Assembly (NCBI RefSeq): GCF_900117455.1
Contig: NZ_FPHO01000003.1
Span: 434,001-498,000, forward strand
DNA from: Hyphomicrobium sp. CS1GBMeth3
Lineage (GTDB): Bacteria; Pseudomonadota; Alphaproteobacteria; Rhizobiales; Hyphomicrobiaceae
Reading direction: 5' to 3'
DNA length: 64,000 nt
Shown: positions 46,552 through 57,392 of the stretch, in pieces
Numbering within the stretch: the stretch's first letter is position 1
Layout: every line of letters starts with the position of its first letter
The notes under the pieces: generated by a model
What the model saw: the letters and a program-made list of their open reading frames with translations, nothing else
The model's database searches: none
What the model was told of the DNA's origin: nothing
Translations under genes and position numbers: made by a program

Positions 46552-48087
46552 TCACGTCGCGAGCCGGATATCCGGCTCCCGGGCCAGCAGCGCCGCAAGC
46601 ACCGCGAATCGGCGCCTGAGACGCTCCCCGTCGAGAGCCGTGTAGGCCTTGGGAACCACGAGAACGAGCTTCTGTCCCTCGTAGAAGAGCCGCGTCTCGT
46701 CGATGACGCCGGGCATGCCGATCGAGAGCATATGAGCGGCGCGGATCGCCGCACCGATGATGCGGGCCCGCTTTTGCGCCCTCTTGCTGACCACGAGCCT
46801 GAGCCGGGCCGAGAAATCGTCGGCCTTCCCTTCGTCGGCGCCGACGTGACGATAGTAGACGGCCAGCGCTAGGAAGATGCGCCCCGGATGATCGATCCCC
46901 GAGAGCCCCGCATGCGCGATGACGTTGAGGCTCTGCTCCCCGCGATAATCCGGATGCGCCCGCCAGCCGACGTCCGACAGGAGGCAGGCGGCATGCCGGA
47001 GCCGCCGGTCCTCCTCGGTCTCCTTAGGCCCATCGCCTGTGAACAGCGCATCAGTCCAAGTGCAGAGTTCCCTTGCGTGCTGAATGGAGCGCGACCGATA
47101 GCGCGCATAGTCCTCGCAGAACGAGATCAGTGGGTCCTTCGCCTGCTCATGGCGCGGCATGAGACTGAATAGGAGCCCCTCGCGGATGCCGTAGACCGAG
47201 AACACGACTTCCGAGGGCGCCAGTGACTCGAGCACGCGCTCGAGCACGAGCGCGCCGAACGGCACCACGTCGCGCCGCGCGCGGGCCACCTCGTCCATAC
47301 CGGGCAGCGTCGAGACTTTCTTGGTACGCCTTACAAACTGGCAGAACTCGATCGCTTCGCGCGTCGGGATTGAATAGCCATGCATGACGCGGAGCGGATA
47401 GTTGGTCTGCTCCATATGCAGCTTGGCCAGCGCGCGCCACGTGCCGCCAACGGCATAGAACGGCCGCCCGCGCCCTTTGCTGAGCCAATCGACCTGCGCC
47501 ACCACCTCATCGACGAGCGGCAGCGCGCGCTCGATCTTGTTTCCGGTCTGATCGATGAGGCGCAGCCCGCCGAGCGGCAGCGTCGTCGCGTCGTTGAGGC
47601 GATCCTTATAGATATCGATGATCTCGAGGCTGCCGCCGCCGAGATCGCCTGCGAGACCATCCGCGTTGAGAAACCCCATGCGAATGCCGTAGGCGGCAAG
47701 CTCCGCCTCCTTGGCGCCCGAGAGCACTTCGACGGGACTCCCGAGAATCGCTTCAGCGTCCTGGATGAAGCTCGACCCATCCTCGGCTTCGCGCACGGCC
47801 GCTGTGGCGAGCACGCGCAGGTTCTTCACCTTGAGGATGCGCGCGATGGCCCGGAAGCGGCGCAACGCTTCGAGCGCGCGGATCACGCTCTCCTCGCCGA
47901 GCCGCCCGGTCGAGGCGACGGACTTGCCGAGCCCGGCCAGCACCTTCTCGTTGAAGATCGGCATCGCGGCTCGCACCGCGCCCTCATACACGACGAGACG
48001 CACCGAGTTCGACCCGATGTCGATCACGCCGAGCGGCTCGAGATCCGTTGTTTTCCCGCGCCCGCTGAACACCTGCGTCAAGCTCAC
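46552..48087 (-). CDS. ppx: Ppx/GppA family exopolyphosphatase
   Basis: Releases phosphate from polyphosphate, or pppGpp 5'-phosphate in GppA-type members. At 511 residues it has the sugar-kinase/Hsp70-like ATPase fold: VIDIGSNSVRLVVYEG at the N terminus and GDLGGGSLEI in the centre, plus a C-terminal HD-like helical domain (HAGLSGIDHPGRIF). The GTG start at 48087 is preferred because the upstream frame is His/Arg-rich. It lies downstream of ppk on the same strand. Confidence 0.93.
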   Translation of the reverse strand: MSLTQVFSGRGKTTDLEPLGVIDIGSNSVRLVVYEGAVRAAMPIFNEKVLAGLGKSVASTGRLGEESVIRALEALRRFRAIARILKVKNLRVLATAAVREAEDGSSFIQDAEAILGSPVEVLSGAKEAELAAYGIRMGFLNADGLAGDLGGGSLEIIDIYKDRLNDATTLPLGGLRLIDQTGNKIERALPLVDEVVAQVDWLSKGRGRPFYAVGGTWRALAKLHMEQTNYPLRVMHGYSIPTREAIEFCQFVRRTKKVSTLPGMDEVARARRDVVPFGALVLERVLESLAPSEVVFSVYGIREGLLFSLMPRHEQAKDPLISFCEDYARYRSRSIQHARELCTWTDALFTGDGPKETEEDRRLRHAACLLSDVGWRAHPDYRGEQSLNVIAHAGLSGIDHPGRIFLALAVYYRHVGADEGKADDFSARLRLVVSKRAQKRARIIGAAIRAAHMLSIGMPGVIDETRLFYEGQKLVLVVPKAYTALDGERLRRRFAVLAALLAREPDIRLAT

Positions 48088-48346
48088 CGTGACCTGCCTC
48101 GAAGGAATCCGTGTGCCATTGCGATGAAGAGTGCGGTTGCCATGCGAAGACCGGAACCGACAGTCCCGACCATGCACATCGGTGCGCGTGCACGCCTGCT
48201 TGATAAGGACAGAACCGACCGCGGTCTACCCTCGAGCTTCAGAAATCCGCCGAGAGTTGCGACAGGGCGTCGCCCATGGCCAATCGCACCGCACAGTAGA
48301 AAATTCGTAAACAGTGCACCCGGCCGGGATGAGGAGAGGGCCCGCC

Positions 48347-50533
48347 TCAATCCTTCTGCACGAACTTGAACCGTGGCGGAAAATCCTCCTTCAGGGCTCG
48401 GCCGCGCCCCGACAGCGACGGATTCGTCATGAAGTACTTGTGGGCGTTGAACGGCTCCTCTCCGGCCTCCGGCGCAATTCGCGTCGACGAGCCGTCCGCG
48501 TTGATCTCCCAGCTCTGCTGGTTGTCCTTGAGGTTCGCGACCATGATCTGGTCGAGCACCTGCTCGTGCACGGTCGCGTTCTTGATCGGCACCATCGCTT
48601 CCACGCGCCGGTCGAGATTGCGCGGCATCATATCGGCCGAGCTGATGTAGACCGCCGCCCTGGGTGACGGCAGTCCTTCACCCTGCCCGAAGCAATAGAT
48701 GCGCGCGTGCTCGAGAAAGCGCCCGACGATGCTCTTGACGCGGATATTCTCCGAGAGACCCGGGATCCCCGGCCTCAAGCAGCATACGCCGCGCACGACG
48801 AGATCGACTTCAACCCCCGCCTGGCTCGCCTCGTAGAGCGTATCGATGATCTGCCCATCGACGAGCGAGTTCATTTTCATCCAGATCGCGCCCGGCCGCC
48901 CGGCCTTGACGTGCTCGATCTCGCGCTGGATGTGATCGAGGATGCGGTGGCGAATGCCGTGCGGGCTCGCCGCCATGTTGTCGAGTGCGGCGGGCTCTCC
49001 GTATCCCGTGACGAAGTTGAGCACCCGCGTCACGTCCCGCGCGATGACCGGGTCGGTCGTGAACAACGAAAGATCCGTGTAGATGCGCGCCGTTTGCGCG
49101 TGATAGTTGCCCGTGCCGATGTGGCAGTACGTGACAAGCTCCGAGCCCTCGCGCCGCACGATCTGCCCGAGCTTCGCGTGCGTCTTGAGCTCGATGAAGC
49201 CGTAGACAACGTGCACGCCTGCTTTTTCGAGATCGCGCGCCCAGCGGATGTTCGCCGCCTCGTCGAAGCGCGCTTTGAGCTCGACGACCGCCGTCACCGA
49301 CTTGCCGGCCTCGACCGCCTCTTTCAACGCCTGCACGATCGGGCTGTCGCGCCCCGTACGATAAAGCGTCCACTTGATGGCCATGACGTTGGGATCCGCC
49401 ACCGCCTGGCGCAGGAACTGCACCACCACGTCGAAGCTCTCGTAAGGATGGTGGACGAGGATATCCTTCTTGCTGATCGCCGCGAAGCAATCGCCATTGA
49501 ACTCGCGGATGCGCTCCGGGAAGCGTGGATTGTAAACCTTGAAAACGAGGTCCGGCCGGTCAGCGACGATCAACTGCGCCGTGTCGGCGAGACCCAGGAG
49601 CCCCTCCTTGAGGAACACGGAATCCTCGCCGACCTCGAGCTCTTCGATCACGAACTTCTGCAGCCGATCCGGCATGCGCGCATCGAGCTCGAGCCGGATC
49701 ACGTGCCCGCGCCGCCGCCGCTTGAGCAGCGTCTCGAACGAGCGGACCAAATCCTCGGCTTCCTCCTGCAGCTCCACGTCGCTGTCGCGCAGCACGCGGA
49801 ACGCGCCTTGGCTCTTCACGTCGAAACCGGGGAACAGCTCCGAGATGAACATGCCGATCAGCTCTTCGAGCTGAATGAAGCGAAGCACGCCTTTTTGAGC
49901 GCCGTCCTCGGCATGCAGGCGGATGAAGCGCTCGAGCTGGCCCGGGATCGGGATGAGCCCGCTCATCGCCTTGGCGTCGCTCTTGCGCTGCATCCACACG
50001 ACCATGGTGAGGCCGAGGTTCGGGATAAACGGGAACGGGTGCGCCGGATCGACGGCGATCGGCGTCAGGATCGGAAACACGTAGCTCATGAAGTGTTGCG
50101 AGAGCCGCGCTTTCTCCTGCTCCGAAAGCTGTGCCGGTACGACAAGCTCGATGCCAGCAGCCGCCATGTCCTTCTTGATCACGTTCCAGCAGGCCTGCTT
50201 GTCGGCAACGAGCTTGGCTGCGAAGCGGTTGATCTCGACAAGCTGCTGCTTGGGTGTCAGCCCATCCTGGCTTGGCGTCGTCACGTCCGCCGCGATCTGC
50301 CCATAGATGCCGGCAGCGCGCACCATGTAGAATTCATCGAGGTTCGAGGCCGAGATCGACAGGAACCGCAGCCGCTCGAGAACCGGATGATGGGTGTTCT
50401 GCGCCTCTTCGAGCACGCGCCTGTTGAACTGCAGCCAGGAAAGCTCACGGTTGTAGAAGCGCTCCGGGCCAAACGTGGCCGGTGCGGCGGCGGCGCGAGC
50501 GTCCGTCTTGAGCTTCCCTTTAGCGGAGACCAT
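48347..50533 (-). CDS. ppk: polyphosphate kinase 1
   Basis: Polymerises the gamma phosphate of ATP into polyphosphate. At 728 residues it has the normal length. The N-terminal domain has [20 protein letters not shown]; the catalytic phospholipase D-like half contains the probable autophosphorylated H452 ([14 protein letters not shown]). It is followed by ppx, so synthesis and degradation are encoded together. It ends in a basic tail. Confidence 0.96.
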   Translation of the reverse strand: MVSAKGKLKTDARAAAAPATFGPERFYNRELSWLQFNRRVLEEAQNTHHPVLERLRFLSISASNLDEFYMVRAAGIYGQIAADVTTPSQDGLTPKQQLVEINRFAAKLVADKQACWNVIKKDMAAAGIELVVPAQLSEQEKARLSQHFMSYVFPILTPIAVDPAHPFPFIPNLGLTMVVWMQRKSDAKAMSGLIPIPGQLERFIRLHAEDGAQKGVLRFIQLEELIGMFISELFPGFDVKSQGAFRVLRDSDVELQEEAEDLVRSFETLLKRRRRGHVIRLELDARMPDRLQKFVIEELEVGEDSVFLKEGLLGLADTAQLIVADRPDLVFKVYNPRFPERIREFNGDCFAAISKKDILVHHPYESFDVVVQFLRQAVADPNVMAIKWTLYRTGRDSPIVQALKEAVEAGKSVTAVVELKARFDEAANIRWARDLEKAGVHVVYGFIELKTHAKLGQIVRREGSELVTYCHIGTGNYHAQTARIYTDLSLFTTDPVIARDVTRVLNFVTGYGEPAALDNMAASPHGIRHRILDHIQREIEHVKAGRPGAIWMKMNSLVDGQIIDTLYEASQAGVEVDLVVRGVCCLRPGIPGLSENIRVKSIVGRFLEHARIYCFGQGEGLPSPRAAVYISSADMMPRNLDRRVEAMVPIKNATVHEQVLDQIMVANLKDNQQSWEINADGSSTRIAPEAGEEPFNAHKYFMTNPSLSGRGRALKEDFPPRFKFVQKD

Positions 50534-50603
50534 GTCGTTTCTTCCTGCACTCGATTGGATGCCGTGATGACCTCAGGCTCAAACGCGACAGCATGATGAC
50601 AGT

Positions 50604-51335
50604 CTACCCGGGTCCCCCGTCGTCCACATCCTGATCGTCGTCCGCATCCTTACCGACTTCCGCCAGCGCCGCTGCCGCCACCGCCCGCGTCACCTTACGT
50701 TGCATGGCGAGCGAGAGCCTGTCGCACGCCGCGACAACTTCGAGAGCGGCCGCCATCGAGCGATCCATATGCCGCGCGATGTGGCTCACCACGTGTGGCT
50801 CGACCACGAGTTGCCGATCGGCGAAAAGCTTAACCAGCACCGAGCGGATAAGATCCTCGTCCGGCGTCTCGATGAATACCGGCGGGATCGCCCTCAACCG
50901 CGACCGCAAATCCGGCAGCGTGATCTCGATCTCGCCCGGCGCCACCCGCGACGTGAGCAGGATCGAGCCCGCTTTCTCGCGAGCGAGGTTCAGCAGGTGG
51001 AACAGCACCTGCTCACTTCCGACACCGCGCTCGATGTCCTCGACCACGAGCGCGCGCCGCGCCTCGAACGCGCCAACCGCCGTCTCGTCGAGGCGCCCCG
51101 CCGTGATGACGTCCGCCCCCGAGCGCAGGCGCCACACGTTGGCGATATGGCTCTTGCCGGCCCCTGCCGGACCGACCACGAGCGCGGTCGGCAGCGGCCA
51201 ACCCGGCCACGTGTCGACGAGTTCCACCGCCGCCGTGTTCGAGCGGCTGACGAGGAAGTCTTCCGCCTCCTGCGCGGCCCGGTGCGGCAGCTCCAGCACG
51301 AGCTGCTCCGGCGGGACATTGGCGCGAAGCGTCAT
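50604..51335 (-). CDS. hdaA: DnaA-related replication inactivator HdaA
   Basis: A 243-residue DnaA-like AAA+ protein that stimulates ATP hydrolysis by DnaA when bound to the sliding clamp, preventing re-initiation. The clamp-binding motif QLVLELP is at residues 11-17; the Walker A is GPAGAGKS (55-62), the Walker B VVEDIE follows, and RLRAIPPVFIETPDEDLI marks sensor helices. The acidic C-terminal tail is unusual. It starts in an ATGA overlap with the permease stop. Confidence 0.94.
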   Translation of the reverse strand: MTLRANVPPEQLVLELPHRAAQEAEDFLVSRSNTAAVELVDTWPGWPLPTALVVGPAGAGKSHIANVWRLRSGADVITAGRLDETAVGAFEARRALVVEDIERGVGSEQVLFHLLNLAREKAGSILLTSRVAPGEIEITLPDLRSRLRAIPPVFIETPDEDLIRSVLVKLFADRQLVVEPHVVSHIARHMDRSMAAALEVVAACDRLSLAMQRKVTRAVAAAALAEVGKDADDDQDVDDGGPG

Positions 51336-52426
51336 GGCATCGACCCCGGCGCCGGGCTCGATGGAAGAGCCCGCCCACGATAGACGACGCTCTTAAGATA
51401 GACGTCGAGTGCAAAACGTATGAGCACGCCGAGCGCAGCGGCGAGCGGTACGGCCACCAGCGTGCCCACGATGCCGAACAGATAGCTGAACACGAACAGC
51501 GCAAAGATGAGCCACACAGGATGCAGCCCGATCTTGGAGCCGACGATCGTGGGGCTTAGAAATCCTGCGTCGAGCGCCTGCGCACCAAGGAACACGGCCA
51601 CGACGAGCAGGATCGGAATTATCTCCGGCCAGAACTGGATGACGGCAACGGCGGTCGCCGTGATGAACCCGAGCGCCCAGCCGACGAACGGCACGAACGC
51701 AAGCACGCCCGTCACCACCCCAATGAGGAGCCCGTAGTCGAGCCCGATCAGCGACAGCGCCAGCGCATAATAGGCGCCGAGAATGATGCACACCGTGCCC
51801 TGGCCGCGCACGAACGCCGCCACCGCATCGTTCATGTCCGACGCCAGCGTGCGGATGGATGCCGCGTGCTCCCGCGGCAGCCACCGATCGACCTTCTCGA
51901 GCATCGGATGCCAATCGATCAGCAGATAGAAAACGACGAGGGGCGTCACGAGCAACAGCGCCAGAAAGTTGACGATGGCGAGGCTGCGGCTCCAGATCGA
52001 TGTCGCCGCCCAGCCGGCAAGACTGGCCCAATTCTCGGCAAGCGCCGCTGCCGCTTTGTCGAGTTGTCCATCGAGACCGACATAGCCAGGCCCGAACTGC
52101 GCTCCGACCCATCCATCGAATGCGGTGCGCAACCGCGTCAGCTCTGCCGGCAACGCCGCTGCCAGCTCCAGCGCCTGTGCGACGATAATCGGCACGATCC
52201 AGACCAGTGCGGCGACTCCGACCACCGCCAATGTCACCACGATTAGGAAAGAGGCCACGATGCGATTGAGCCCCAGCGCCACGAGCCTGTCGGCGAGCGG
52301 ACTCAAAAAATACGCGAGGGCGATGCCGGCGACGAACGGCAGCAGAATATCCTTCAACAGTGCGATCGTCAGGATGAGCAGCACCGCTGCCGTCACCCAG
52401 AACAGGACCTGCCGTTCCGCGCGCAT
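51332..52426 (-). CDS. AI-2E family transporter (PerM-like)
   Basis: A 364-residue membrane protein with about eight hydrophobic helices. Family features are FVAGIALAYFLSPLADRL, the central amphipathic region, VVTGVLAFVPFVGWALGF and SPTIVGSKIGLHPVWLIF. GGAGACC precedes the ATG at 52426; longer frames are Arg-rich. The stop overlaps the hdaA start by 4 bases, and this PerM-hdaA pair is a conserved arrangement in alphaproteobacteria. The substrate is not known. Confidence 0.93.
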   Translation of the reverse strand: MRAERQVLFWVTAAVLLILTIALLKDILLPFVAGIALAYFLSPLADRLVALGLNRIVASFLIVVTLAVVGVAALVWIVPIIVAQALELAAALPAELTRLRTAFDGWVGAQFGPGYVGLDGQLDKAAAALAENWASLAGWAATSIWSRSLAIVNFLALLLVTPLVVFYLLIDWHPMLEKVDRWLPREHAASIRTLASDMNDAVAAFVRGQGTVCIILGAYYALALSLIGLDYGLLIGVVTGVLAFVPFVGWALGFITATAVAVIQFWPEIIPILLVVAVFLGAQALDAGFLSPTIVGSKIGLHPVWLIFALFVFSYLFGIVGTLVAVPLAAALGVLIRFALDVYLKSVVYRGRALPSSPAPGSMP

Positions 52427-52485
52427 TGATGTTCGGTCTCCGATCGGCCTTGAAGCACGGGGCGCGGTTCGCCCTGTCGGGACTT

Positions 52486-53049
52486 TTACCCAGACATATG
52501 GCGAAGCCAAGCGCGCAGATACGCCGCGAGCGAGGCGACCGTAAGCACACCCGCAATCCACACCAGCACCAGCCGCAGCGTTCCGAGGCCGAACCCGAAA
52601 CCTTCGTCGGCCAACACCGTACCTGCGAGCACGATCTGCGCCACGGTGTTGGCCTTGCTGACGATGAGCGGCGCGATACGAACCGGGTGATCGAGCAGCC
52701 AGGAGAGCATGACGCCGAGCACGATAAGGATATCGCGCGAAACGACCGCGATGACGAGCCACGATGGCAGCGCACCCATGACGCCGAGCGCCACGAAGAT
52801 CGATACGATAAGCAGCTTATCGGCGAGAGGATCGAGGTAGGCGCCGAGTTCGGTCGTGAGCCCGAAGCGCTTTGCGATGAACCCATCCACCGCATCCGAG
52901 ACGCCCGCGAGCACGAACACGAAGAACGCCAGCTGCGTCTGGCCGGAGACCAGCAGCCAGAACACGACGGGCACTAGGATGACCCGGCCGAGCGTGATGA
53001 GGTTCGGGATGTTCAAGTGGCTTGGGCCTGAAACACGAAAGACAACCAT
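52486..53049 (-). CDS. CDP-alcohol phosphatidyltransferase family protein
   Basis: A second CDP-alcohol phosphatidyltransferase-type membrane protein (187 residues). The signature is D52, D55-G56, A59-K60, G69, D73, D77; the usual Ala-Arg is Ala-Lys here. The metal-binding Asp residues are intact, so the enzyme may be active, perhaps with a different alcohol acceptor. It is in the same transcription direction as PerM and hdaA, 60 bases upstream of PerM. Related proteins are often called PgsA; that name is uncertain. Confidence 0.88.
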   Translation of the reverse strand: MVVFRVSGPSHLNIPNLITLGRVILVPVVFWLLVSGQTQLAFFVFVLAGVSDAVDGFIAKRFGLTTELGAYLDPLADKLLIVSIFVALGVMGALPSWLVIAVVSRDILIVLGVMLSWLLDHPVRIAPLIVSKANTVAQIVLAGTVLADEGFGFGLGTLRLVLVWIAGVLTVASLAAYLRAWLRHMSG

Positions 53050-53155
53050 TTCTCTAGCTTATCTCGGCCTTTCCTCTGTCGAACAAATCAATTTTCGGCC
53101 TGCGGATGCCGTGTATCATTGATTCTGAACAAAATTTGCCGGCAAGCGCGGGCGA

Positions 53156-54283
53156 CTAATAGCCTGCGCGCAGCGTCCAATAGCCCCCGCCGCCCGACAG
53201 TACGAGCCCCTGGCGCGACAGCACGGAGGCCAGTTGGTCGGCCCCGCCCGGAAAGCGCACGGATACCTCGGCCGAGGTATCCGACACAGACCCGATGCGC
53301 ACGTCGTCGATACCAGGCGTGTCGAGGATCACACGGCGCAGATCGTCCCACTCGCCGATACTTCCGTATTCGACAGCCATGCGCACTTCACTGCCACCCG
53401 CACCGCCGCCAACCGAATAGGCAAAGCCTCCACCGCCGCGATCCTCGAGCTTGGCGACTTTCCAGCGGCCCTCGAGCACACCCTGTGTGACGACGGCCGC
53501 AAACTCCATCGCGTAACCGACATCTCCATTTTCAATTCGATAGCCGCGGCGCCACGCCACGAGCCCCGCCCCGTCGATGCCCGCGATCGAGACATTGAGC
53601 ACACCGCTCGCCTTGTCGACCTCCGCAATTGCCAGCAACACGAAATCCACCTTGTATTCGCCGGTCAGGATGCGTTCGACGCTGTCGTCGCCATTGAGCG
53701 CGGCAACAACCGTATCCTCGTGGATCGTGGGCCGCAGCGCCTCGATGCGCAGCGGCGTCAGCGTATTGTCGAGATCGAGGCCCTTCCAGACCTGAGCCCA
53801 CGCCCCACTTGCCGGCCGGTAGCTCGTCTTGCCTTCGGCGCTCTCGGCGGTGATCGGCACCACCACCATGCGCGGCGCCTGATCTTCGACGAACGGTACG
53901 CCTTGCCGACTCAAGAGATCGCGAACCGCATCGGCCTGGAACGAGAAGTCGAGGCTCGCGATGTATTGCGTGCGCGAGTTGGTCTCGGACCGCACCGCCA
54001 CACCATCGACGAGGTTGGCGGCCGGAATGGATTTGATGTGGTCGATGCGGTTGTAAGCCGTTACCGGCACAATCCGCTTGAGAAGCGCGCCGAACGCGGC
54101 CTGCTGGCCTTCAGCATGGGCCTTTTCCTTGGCCGCAACGGCATCCTTGGCTGTCGCTTCGACCGGATAGTTGGCAACTGTGAACACTTTGCTCGAGGCC
54201 GCGGCGACAGGCCCTGACACGCCCATGGACAGCGCGAGCAGGAGGCCCGGCGCTAACGAAACAATCATGGGGCGAAAGGTCAC
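53156..54283 (-). CDS. DUF2066 domain-containing exported protein
   Basis: A 375-residue protein with signal peptide about 1-28 (LAPGLLLALSMGVSGPVAAA). The mature protein opens with VFTVANYPVEATAKDAVAAKEKAHAEGQQAAFGALL, the recognisable DUF2066 start. A GTG start at 54283 with GAGGATAGAC upstream is preferred; MIVSLAP 15 bases later is the alternative. It is divergent from purM, about 160 bases away. Function unknown. Confidence 0.85.
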   Translation of the reverse strand: MTFRPMIVSLAPGLLLALSMGVSGPVAAASSKVFTVANYPVEATAKDAVAAKEKAHAEGQQAAFGALLKRIVPVTAYNRIDHIKSIPAANLVDGVAVRSETNSRTQYIASLDFSFQADAVRDLLSRQGVPFVEDQAPRMVVVPITAESAEGKTSYRPASGAWAQVWKGLDLDNTLTPLRIEALRPTIHEDTVVAALNGDDSVERILTGEYKVDFVLLAIAEVDKASGVLNVSIAGIDGAGLVAWRRGYRIENGDVGYAMEFAAVVTQGVLEGRWKVAKLEDRGGGGFAYSVGGGAGGSEVRMAVEYGSIGEWDDLRRVILDTPGIDDVRIGSVSDTSAEVSVRFPGGADQLASVLSRQGLVLSGGGGYWTLRAGY

Positions 54284-54444
54284 GTCTATCCTCGAATGTC
54301 ATGCAGGGGCGGCCGCATGGCGCACGGCCTCCGTTGTCCGTTGCCGACCCGGCTGCAAGCTGGTAGGAGGCCCATCTCCCGTGCACATTCGGGCGAAAGT
54401 AGGGATCGTAAGACCAATCCCGCGCCCGGCAGCTCCGAGGAACC

Positions 54445-55575
54445 ATGAGCCAACCAACGGACGGTTCAGCCAAGCCCATCACGTATCGTGAGTCTGGCGT
54501 AGACATAGACGCCGGAAACGCGCTCGTCGAGGCGATCAAGCACGTGGCCCGCTCGACGAGCCGATCCGGTGCGGACGCCGACCTCGGCGGCTTCGGCGGC
54601 CTGTTCGATTTGAAGCGCGCGGGATTTCGCGATCCCGTGCTGGTTGCGGCCAACGACGGCGTCGGCACCAAGCTCAGGATTGCCATCGACACCGGACGCC
54701 ACGGAACCATCGGCATCGACCTCGTCGCCATGTGCGTTAACGATCTCGTCGTGCAGGGCGCCGAGCCATTGTTTTTTCTAGATTATTTTGCCGTGGGCAA
54801 GCTCGACGTTGCAACGGCCACGGCCGTCATCTCAGGCATCGGCGAAGGCTGCCGGCAAGCCGGCTGTGCTTTGATCGGCGGCGAGACGGCGGAGATGCCC
54901 GGCCACTATCAGGGCGCCGACTATGATCTCGCGGGCTTCGCAGTGGGTGCCGTCGAGCGCGGTGAGATCCTGCCCCGGCCGGATGTCGCAATTGGTGATC
55001 TGATCATCGGGCTGCCATCGTCCGGCATCCATTCGAACGGCTATTCGCTCGTGCGCCGGCTCGCCGCGGAGGAGAAGCTTGGCTGGGATGCCGAGGCCCC
55101 GTTCGCGCCGGGCTCGACGCTCGCCGACGCGCTGCTCACGCCAACGCGCATCTATGTAAAGCCGGTCCTGGCCGCTATCGAGGAAACCGGCGGCGCCGCC
55201 GACGGCCCGATCAAGGCGCTGTCCCACATCACGGGCGGCGGCCTCTCCGAGAACCTGCCGCGCGTGCTTCCCCCGACCGTCGCCGCGACCGTCGACCTCA
55301 CGAGCTGGCGAGCGCCGGCCGTCTTCGGATGGCTCGCAAAGGCGGGCCGCCTGCCGGATACCGAGATGCTCAGAACCTTCAACTGCGGCATCGGCATGAT
55401 CGCAGTCGTCGCGACGGACGGCGCCGATGCCGTGTTGGCGAGCCTGACGGCGGCCGGCGAATGCCCGGTCATCATCGGCGAGATCACGCCACCCGCCGGC
55501 GAACGCAGCGCCGCCAAAGGCAAGGGCGATGCATGGGCCGTCACCTACGAAGGCATCCTCAAGTTCAACGGCTGA
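54445..55575 (+). CDS. purM: phosphoribosylformylglycinamidine cyclo-ligase
   Basis: AIR synthetase, the fifth step of purine synthesis. Conserved segments are [67 protein letters not shown] and [15 protein letters not shown]. At 376 residues it is slightly longer than E. coli PurM (345). It precedes purN, but an opposite-strand gene lies between them. Confidence 0.97.
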   Translation: MSQPTDGSAKPITYRESGVDIDAGNALVEAIKHVARSTSRSGADADLGGFGGLFDLKRAGFRDPVLVAANDGVGTKLRIAIDTGRHGTIGIDLVAMCVNDLVVQGAEPLFFLDYFAVGKLDVATATAVISGIGEGCRQAGCALIGGETAEMPGHYQGADYDLAGFAVGAVERGEILPRPDVAIGDLIIGLPSSGIHSNGYSLVRRLAAEEKLGWDAEAPFAPGSTLADALLTPTRIYVKPVLAAIEETGGAADGPIKALSHITGGGLSENLPRVLPPTVAATVDLTSWRAPAVFGWLAKAGRLPDTEMLRTFNCGIGMIAVVATDGADAVLASLTAAGECPVIIGEITPPAGERSAAKGKGDAWAVTYEGILKFNG

Positions 55576-57141
55576 TCAGGCGCACCAGCGGTAAAGCCAC
55601 GTCTCCGAGACCGGCTCGCCCTGGTCGCGCAACGTGAGGCGGAGCTCGACGACGGGCTCCTGCCCCGGATCGAGTTCGAAGACGACCCGCGTCCCCGGCA
55701 TATGCGGATTGGGCTGCACGAAGGGACCGCTGAGCGTTCCCGCGCTCGCGGAAAGGTCCGGATCGACCAGCGCCACCGGCGGCGCGTCGCTGAGGATCAC
55801 GGCGCTGTCCGCGATCCGCTCCCGCGCCCTGTTCTCCGCGAAATCGACGACGAACCTCACCGTGCCCGGCCGCGCGCCCGCGCCGATGCGCGTGTCGCGC
55901 ACCTGCATACGGCCCAGCGCCGGTGCATCGGCACACCAGGCGAGCTGATACGCAAAATTGTAGCTGCGCCCGGCGCGAAGCGGCGAATCGGGTTTCCAGT
56001 ACGCGACGATGTTGTCGACGTACTCCGTATCGGTCGGAATCTCGACCAGTTCAACGCTGCCGGCGCCCCAGTCGCCCACGGGCGTCACCCAACCGCTCGG
56101 CCTCAGCTCATAGAAGGCTTCGAGATCCTGGTAATCGTCGAAGCGACGTTCCCGTTGAATGAGGCCGAACCCGCGCGGGCCCTTGTCGACGAACGCGCTG
56201 ACTTGGAAGGTCGACGGACTGAGCAGCGGGCGCCAGAGTCGCTCATCCTGCCCGTTCCAGACGGCAAGACCGTCCGAATCGTGCACGGACGGCCGGAAAT
56301 CGAGCGGCCCATCGGGATCGTGCGCGGACTTCAGAAACATGCTGGTCAACGGCGCGATGCCGACATTCTGGAGATCCTGCCGCGGAAAGAGAACGGACGA
56401 TACATCCATCACCGTCGCGCGCCCCGGCCGGATCACGAACGTGAAGGCACCCGCAACAGACGGACTGTCGAGCAGCGCGTGCACCGTGATCGCGTCCGAT
56501 GTTGCGGGGCGTTCGATCCAGAAGCTGCGAAAGATCGGGAACTCCTCGACCTCGTCTCCGGTCGTGTGCAGAGCCAGCGCCCGCGCCGACAAGCCATAGC
56601 GATGCCCCTTGCCGAGCCCGCGGAAGTAACTCGCGCCCTGGAACACCAGAAACTCATCGTAATAGTCGCGCCGGTTGATCGGCGCATGGATGCGAAAGCC
56701 CGAGAACCCGACGGGCGTCCCAGGCGGCACGTTTTCGGCGAACGGGCCGAAGTCGAAGAGCGAGGCATCGGACCGAAGACGCCGGCTGCGCCCATCCTCG
56801 ACCAGGAAGATGGAAACCGGCATCGTATAGAGATAGGCGGACGGGAAGAACTGAACCTCGAAACCGAGGTCCTCCTTGTTCCACACGGCCTTCTCGCCGC
56901 GAAACGAGACCTGGCGGTACTGATCGTAGTCGAGGTTCGCGAGTGCCGCCGGAAGACGCTCGGCCGGTGCGGCGAACGGACGTCGGGCAAGGCTGCGCGC
57001 GAGCCCGAGCACGTATCGCGCGGTGGCATTCGGCACGCTCGCCGAGCGTGACGCGGACCCTGCCGCCGCGAGCCCGGTCTGCGGCGCGCCTATGACGGCA
57101 AGCGCAGAAAGCCCAGAGGCGAGAAAGGTACGGCGCTCCAT
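55576..57141 (-). CDS. glucan biosynthesis protein (OpgG/OpgD family)
   Basis: A periplasmic protein required for backbone synthesis or modification of osmoregulated periplasmic glucans. The N terminus is a twin-arginine signal (MERRTFLASGLSALAVIG), which favours OpgD-like members. The mature protein spans the family length (about 500): YDQYRQVSFRGEKAVW, FGPFAENVPPG, YFRGLGKGHRYGLSARALAL and ERRFDDYQDLEAFYELRPSGWV. The start at 57141 puts the Tat motif at the N terminus. It stops 1 base after the purM stop, in a convergent arrangement. Confidence 0.92.
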   Translation of the reverse strand: MERRTFLASGLSALAVIGAPQTGLAAAGSASRSASVPNATARYVLGLARSLARRPFAAPAERLPAALANLDYDQYRQVSFRGEKAVWNKEDLGFEVQFFPSAYLYTMPVSIFLVEDGRSRRLRSDASLFDFGPFAENVPPGTPVGFSGFRIHAPINRRDYYDEFLVFQGASYFRGLGKGHRYGLSARALALHTTGDEVEEFPIFRSFWIERPATSDAITVHALLDSPSVAGAFTFVIRPGRATVMDVSSVLFPRQDLQNVGIAPLTSMFLKSAHDPDGPLDFRPSVHDSDGLAVWNGQDERLWRPLLSPSTFQVSAFVDKGPRGFGLIQRERRFDDYQDLEAFYELRPSGWVTPVGDWGAGSVELVEIPTDTEYVDNIVAYWKPDSPLRAGRSYNFAYQLAWCADAPALGRMQVRDTRIGAGARPGTVRFVVDFAENRARERIADSAVILSDAPPVALVDPDLSASAGTLSGPFVQPNPHMPGTRVVFELDPGQEPVVELRLTLRDQGEPVSETWLYRWCA

Positions 57142-57392
57142 CACTGCTCCCAACGTTAGCGATTTTTAACGCTCACGAGGCGCGTCAGAGGCGACTATCC
57201 AGCCGCGAGAAATCCTTTCAATCTCGGACGATTACGTACACGTAAAACACTCTGTTGGCGTGCCTAACTTGCGTGCAGGCAGCGCACGCGATACCGGCAC
57301 CGCGACCATGCGCGAAAACCGCAGCCCCATTCTTCAACGATCACGTGCACGCGGTTCACACGCCGTGCTAAGGAGCGCGCAGGAACTCGAGC

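Noticed and set aside
48707..50596. Plus-strand open frame of 629 codons
   Set aside because: Antisense to ppk, with Arg/Asp/His-rich composition and no family match; ppk on the other strand is certain.
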